Below, in pieces: positions 62,180 through 64,000 of a stretch of 64,000 bases of DNA. The notes beneath the pieces were generated by a model. That model was not told the origin of the DNA. It did no database searches and worked only from the letters and a program-made list of their open reading frames with translations. The position numbers and the translations under genes are program-made. Every line of letters begins with the position of its first letter. The first letter of the stretch is position 1. Origin of the DNA: Novosphingobium sp. MD-1 (GTDB taxonomy: Bacteria; Pseudomonadota; Alphaproteobacteria; Sphingomonadales; Sphingomonadaceae); the NCBI RefSeq assembly GCF_001014975.1, contig NZ_BBXA01000033.1, forward strand, positions 62,001 through 126,000, written 5' to 3'.

Positions 62180-62761
62180 TCAACCCGCCGGCCGCAGCAT
62201 CGACCAGAATCGCGGCCCTCCGCCCGACACCGTCCACGTGTCGATGACCTCGAAACCAAGCCTGTTGTAGATGCCGATGTTTCCTTCGGTCGCTGTTTCG
62301 AGATAGCAATCCTCCGTCCGTCCAAAGCGATCGAGACCCACGCGGATCGCGCCGCCGCCCAGCCCCTTGCCCTGCGCCGCCGGATCGCATCCGGCGATGT
62401 GCAGATACCAGAATCGCCCGCGTGGCATGTGGCTTTCGATCGCGTGCGACACCCGGATCGCGCGCGCCACCGCCGGGCCGAGCGCGGCCAGGAAGGCGGG
62501 CGCGCCCGCGACCGTTTCCATCAGTGGCACTTTCGTTCGGCCGGGCGCGCGCCACAGCGTCGCCGCGCGGCAGCCCTCGTACGCGAAGACCGCCCCCGCC
62601 CGCGCGTCGCTGGCATAGAGCAGCCGGAACAGGCGCGGCATCCGGCGCGCGCGCACGGCGGCGTCGGGAAAGATGAACGACATCGCCGGATCAACCGCGA
62701 AGGCGCGGGCCAGCATCGCGGCGATGGGATCGCGTTCCCCAAGACCCGCTTCGTGGAACAT
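62180..62761 (-). CDS. GNAT family N-acetyltransferase
   Basis: A 193-residue acetyltransferase-fold protein. The acyl-CoA site is HIAGCDPAAQGKGLGGGAIR with the Q/RxxGxG/A pyrophosphate loop (QGKGLG), followed by CYLETATEGNIGIYNRLGFE, a common GNAT end block. The N-terminal half (FHEAGLGERDPIAAMLARAF, AVDPAMSFIFPD) matches the single-domain group. The acceptor substrate is unknown. The only good ATG is at 62761. It follows the COQ4-like gene by 20 bases on the same strand. Confidence 0.85.
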   Translation of the reverse strand: MFHEAGLGERDPIAAMLARAFAVDPAMSFIFPDAAVRARRMPRLFRLLYASDARAGAVFAYEGCRAATLWRAPGRTKVPLMETVAGAPAFLAALGPAVARAIRVSHAIESHMPRGRFWYLHIAGCDPAAQGKGLGGGAIRVGLDRFGRTEDCYLETATEGNIGIYNRLGFEVIDTWTVSGGGPRFWSMLRPAG

Positions 62762-62781
62762 GGTCTGGGGCTGGACCGCGA

Positions 62782-63615
62782 TCAGGCCGCCTGCTGGGCA
62801 GCCGCCAGCAGATCGTAGGGGTCGATTCCGGCCGCACGCCACTTGGCATGCACTTCGGGATAGTAGCGCGCCGCGCGAATGCCGAGCATCCGGCGGGCTT
62901 CGTCCAGCGGCATCGCCAGGACATCGCGGATCGGCATTTCGGCCAGCCGTGAACACGCCTTGCCCATCTTGTGCCCTTCGCGCACCGCGCGGAAGATAGG
63001 CACCTTGACCCGGCCGCGCCGCGAAATCTCCATGGCTCCGGCATAGCCGAGGAACAGGTGCGCCAGCGCCGGCTGCTGACCGTAGGTGAACGCCAGCACG
63101 CACTGTTCGCCCAGCGCATCGCGCCCATAGCCGGACAGCACGTGCATCAGATCGTGCGTATCGCGCAGGCGGCGCATGTACCAATCGACCTGATCGTCGA
63201 ACCGCGAATTGGCCGGGCGGTACTTTTCCAGTTCGTCGACCAGCCCCTGCGCCGACAGCCCCTCGCGCTCCATGAAGTCGCAATAGACCTGCCCGACAGA
63301 CCCCGCCGGCAGCCTGCGCAGCGCTTCATGATCGTCGAGAATCGTGACCAGCGACGGCTCGCTCGCCCGGATACGCTGACCGCGCTCCGTCGACAGGAAC
63401 GCGCGCGCGGCATCGTAGACCCCGCGCCAGGGCAGCGCCTCGAAGATGGGGAACACTTCGGCGGTGTTCTCCTTGTCCTTCACCAGTTCCCGGAAATGAC
63501 GCCACGCCTTCGCGAAATCGTATCGCATTTTCGGGCGGCCGGGCAGCATGAACGGAAGATCGTTGGTCCCGCGCGTCGCGGTATCGGTCATCGAGGCGGT
63601 AGCGAGCGTAGCCAT
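62782..63615 (-). CDS. COQ4-like ubiquinone biosynthesis protein
   Basis: A 277-residue protein of the COQ4 family, membrane-peripheral and associated with ubiquinone synthesis. The diagnostic motif HDLMHVLSGYGRDALGE (HDxxH followed by the distant Glu, a metal site) lies near residue 155, and FTYGQQPALAHLFLGYAGAM follows. The N-terminus (LPFMLPGRPKMRYDFAKAWR) is typical of bacterial forms. It is divergent from the partial membrane protein to its right. Confidence 0.9.
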   Translation of the reverse strand: MATLATASMTDTATRGTNDLPFMLPGRPKMRYDFAKAWRHFRELVKDKENTAEVFPIFEALPWRGVYDAARAFLSTERGQRIRASEPSLVTILDDHEALRRLPAGSVGQVYCDFMEREGLSAQGLVDELEKYRPANSRFDDQVDWYMRRLRDTHDLMHVLSGYGRDALGEQCVLAFTYGQQPALAHLFLGYAGAMEISRRGRVKVPIFRAVREGHKMGKACSRLAEMPIRDVLAMPLDEARRMLGIRAARYYPEVHAKWRAAGIDPYDLLAAAQQAA

Positions 63616-63726
63616 TCATGCACCTGCGAGTTACTTACACCACTGTCATTTAGCAATCTTGCCTCGCTATGGCAAATAGGTTTCAAATCGACTACCTAAA
63701 TTCCGACAAAATACCGGGAGGGATCG

Positions 63727-64000
63727 ATGAAGCAACGCTGGCAGGTGCTGCTTGGCATATCGCTGGGGCTCGTGGCGCTCGCGGCAGGCCTGCTGGCCGG
63801 GCGCTCCACCACGGAAGGCTGGCAGCTTGCCGCGCGCTGGACCGCACGCGCCGGCTTTCCGCTGCTGATCCTGACCTACAGCGCATCCTCGCTGGCACGG
63901 CTGTGGCCCGGCCCGCAAACGCGGGCGCTGCTGCGCGAACGGCGTTACTGGGGCCTTGGCTTCGCCGCCTGCCACTTGATCCACCTGGCGGCGCTGATCA
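63727..64000 (+). CDS. Membrane protein, ferric-reductase-like transmembrane family (3' end outside window)
   Basis: About 91 N-terminal codons are visible from the ATG at 63727, preceded by GGGAGGGA. The product begins MKQRWQVLLGISLGLVALAA, a first membrane helix, followed by LAARWTARAGFPLLILTYSA and RRYWGLGFAACHLIHLAALI. The His-containing helix at the end resembles ferric-reductase-like/MsrQ heme-binding segments, but the catalytic part is not visible. Confidence 0.55.
   Translation, partial: MKQRWQVLLGISLGLVALAAGLLAGRSTTEGWQLAARWTARAGFPLLILTYSASSLARLWPGPQTRALLRERRYWGLGFAACHLIHLAALI

Overview
The window is GC-rich (roughly two-thirds G+C by eye) and densely coded on both strands. It looks like a chromosomal segment of a sphingomonad alphaproteobacterium, probably Novosphingobium or a close relative. 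The basis is the family content: CTC-type L25, two-subunit GlyQ/GlyS, the mreBCD-mrdA-rodA order, a COQ4-type ubiquinone protein, TadE/TadG proteins, a LacI-controlled TonB receptor and GH65 locus, and a PEP-CTERM-like protein. The genus is an inference from these families; no rRNA is present to test it.

Layout. 1-23.5 kb is mostly core genome: a partial comF, a methyltransferase, ppdK, glyS/glyQ, two tandem TraB/GumN proteins, rplY-pth, a PEP-CTERM-like small protein facing a TPR lipoprotein, ychF, a MaoC-type hydratase, mutL with a small lipoprotein, the rod-shape operon mreB-mreC-mreD-mrdA-rodA, and tRNA-Lys(CTT). 23.8-26.6 kb holds an overlapping TadE-TadE-TadG trio. 26.7-30.1 kb has a secreted alkyl-sulfatase-like enzyme and a DUF1254 protein. 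30.2-38.5 kb is a sugar locus: a small exported protein, a TonB-dependent receptor, a LacI regulator, an MFS permease, a GH65 phosphorylase/hydrolase and beta-phosphoglucomutase. Two near-identical 14-bp palindromes, one in each divergent promoter region, tie this locus into one probable regulon.

38.5-49.5 kb is accessory metabolism: an AEC transporter, an overlapping Hsp70-like/GreA-C-like pair, an amidohydrolase-amino acid permease pair, a class III aminotransferase, and an overlapping VOC-FAH-flavin monooxygenase operon that looks like part of an aromatic meta-cleavage route. A divergent TetR gene and two TTGAC-type inverted repeats probably control it. 50.2-55.3 kb is a MarR-FusC-DUF1656-HlyD-NodT operon encoding a tripartite aromatic-acid-type efflux pump. 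55.5-56.3 kb is a broken alpha/beta hydrolase. 56.3-64 kb returns to core genes: queA, a cyclophilin, coaD, ispA, xseB, purL, a GNAT enzyme, a COQ4-like protein and a partial membrane protein.

The most unusual signals are inside glyS. A nearly perfect long inverted repeat of the dispersed palindromic type is inserted in frame and translated, and a second stretch of about 0.4 kb is strikingly AT-rich, so this essential tRNA synthetase gene is a mosaic. Other points worth attention are the shared LacI-type operators, the Hsp70/GreA-C pair, the possible amide-to-aromatic catabolic cluster beside an aromatic-acid pump, and the hydrolase pseudogene. No IS element, prophage or CRISPR array was found.
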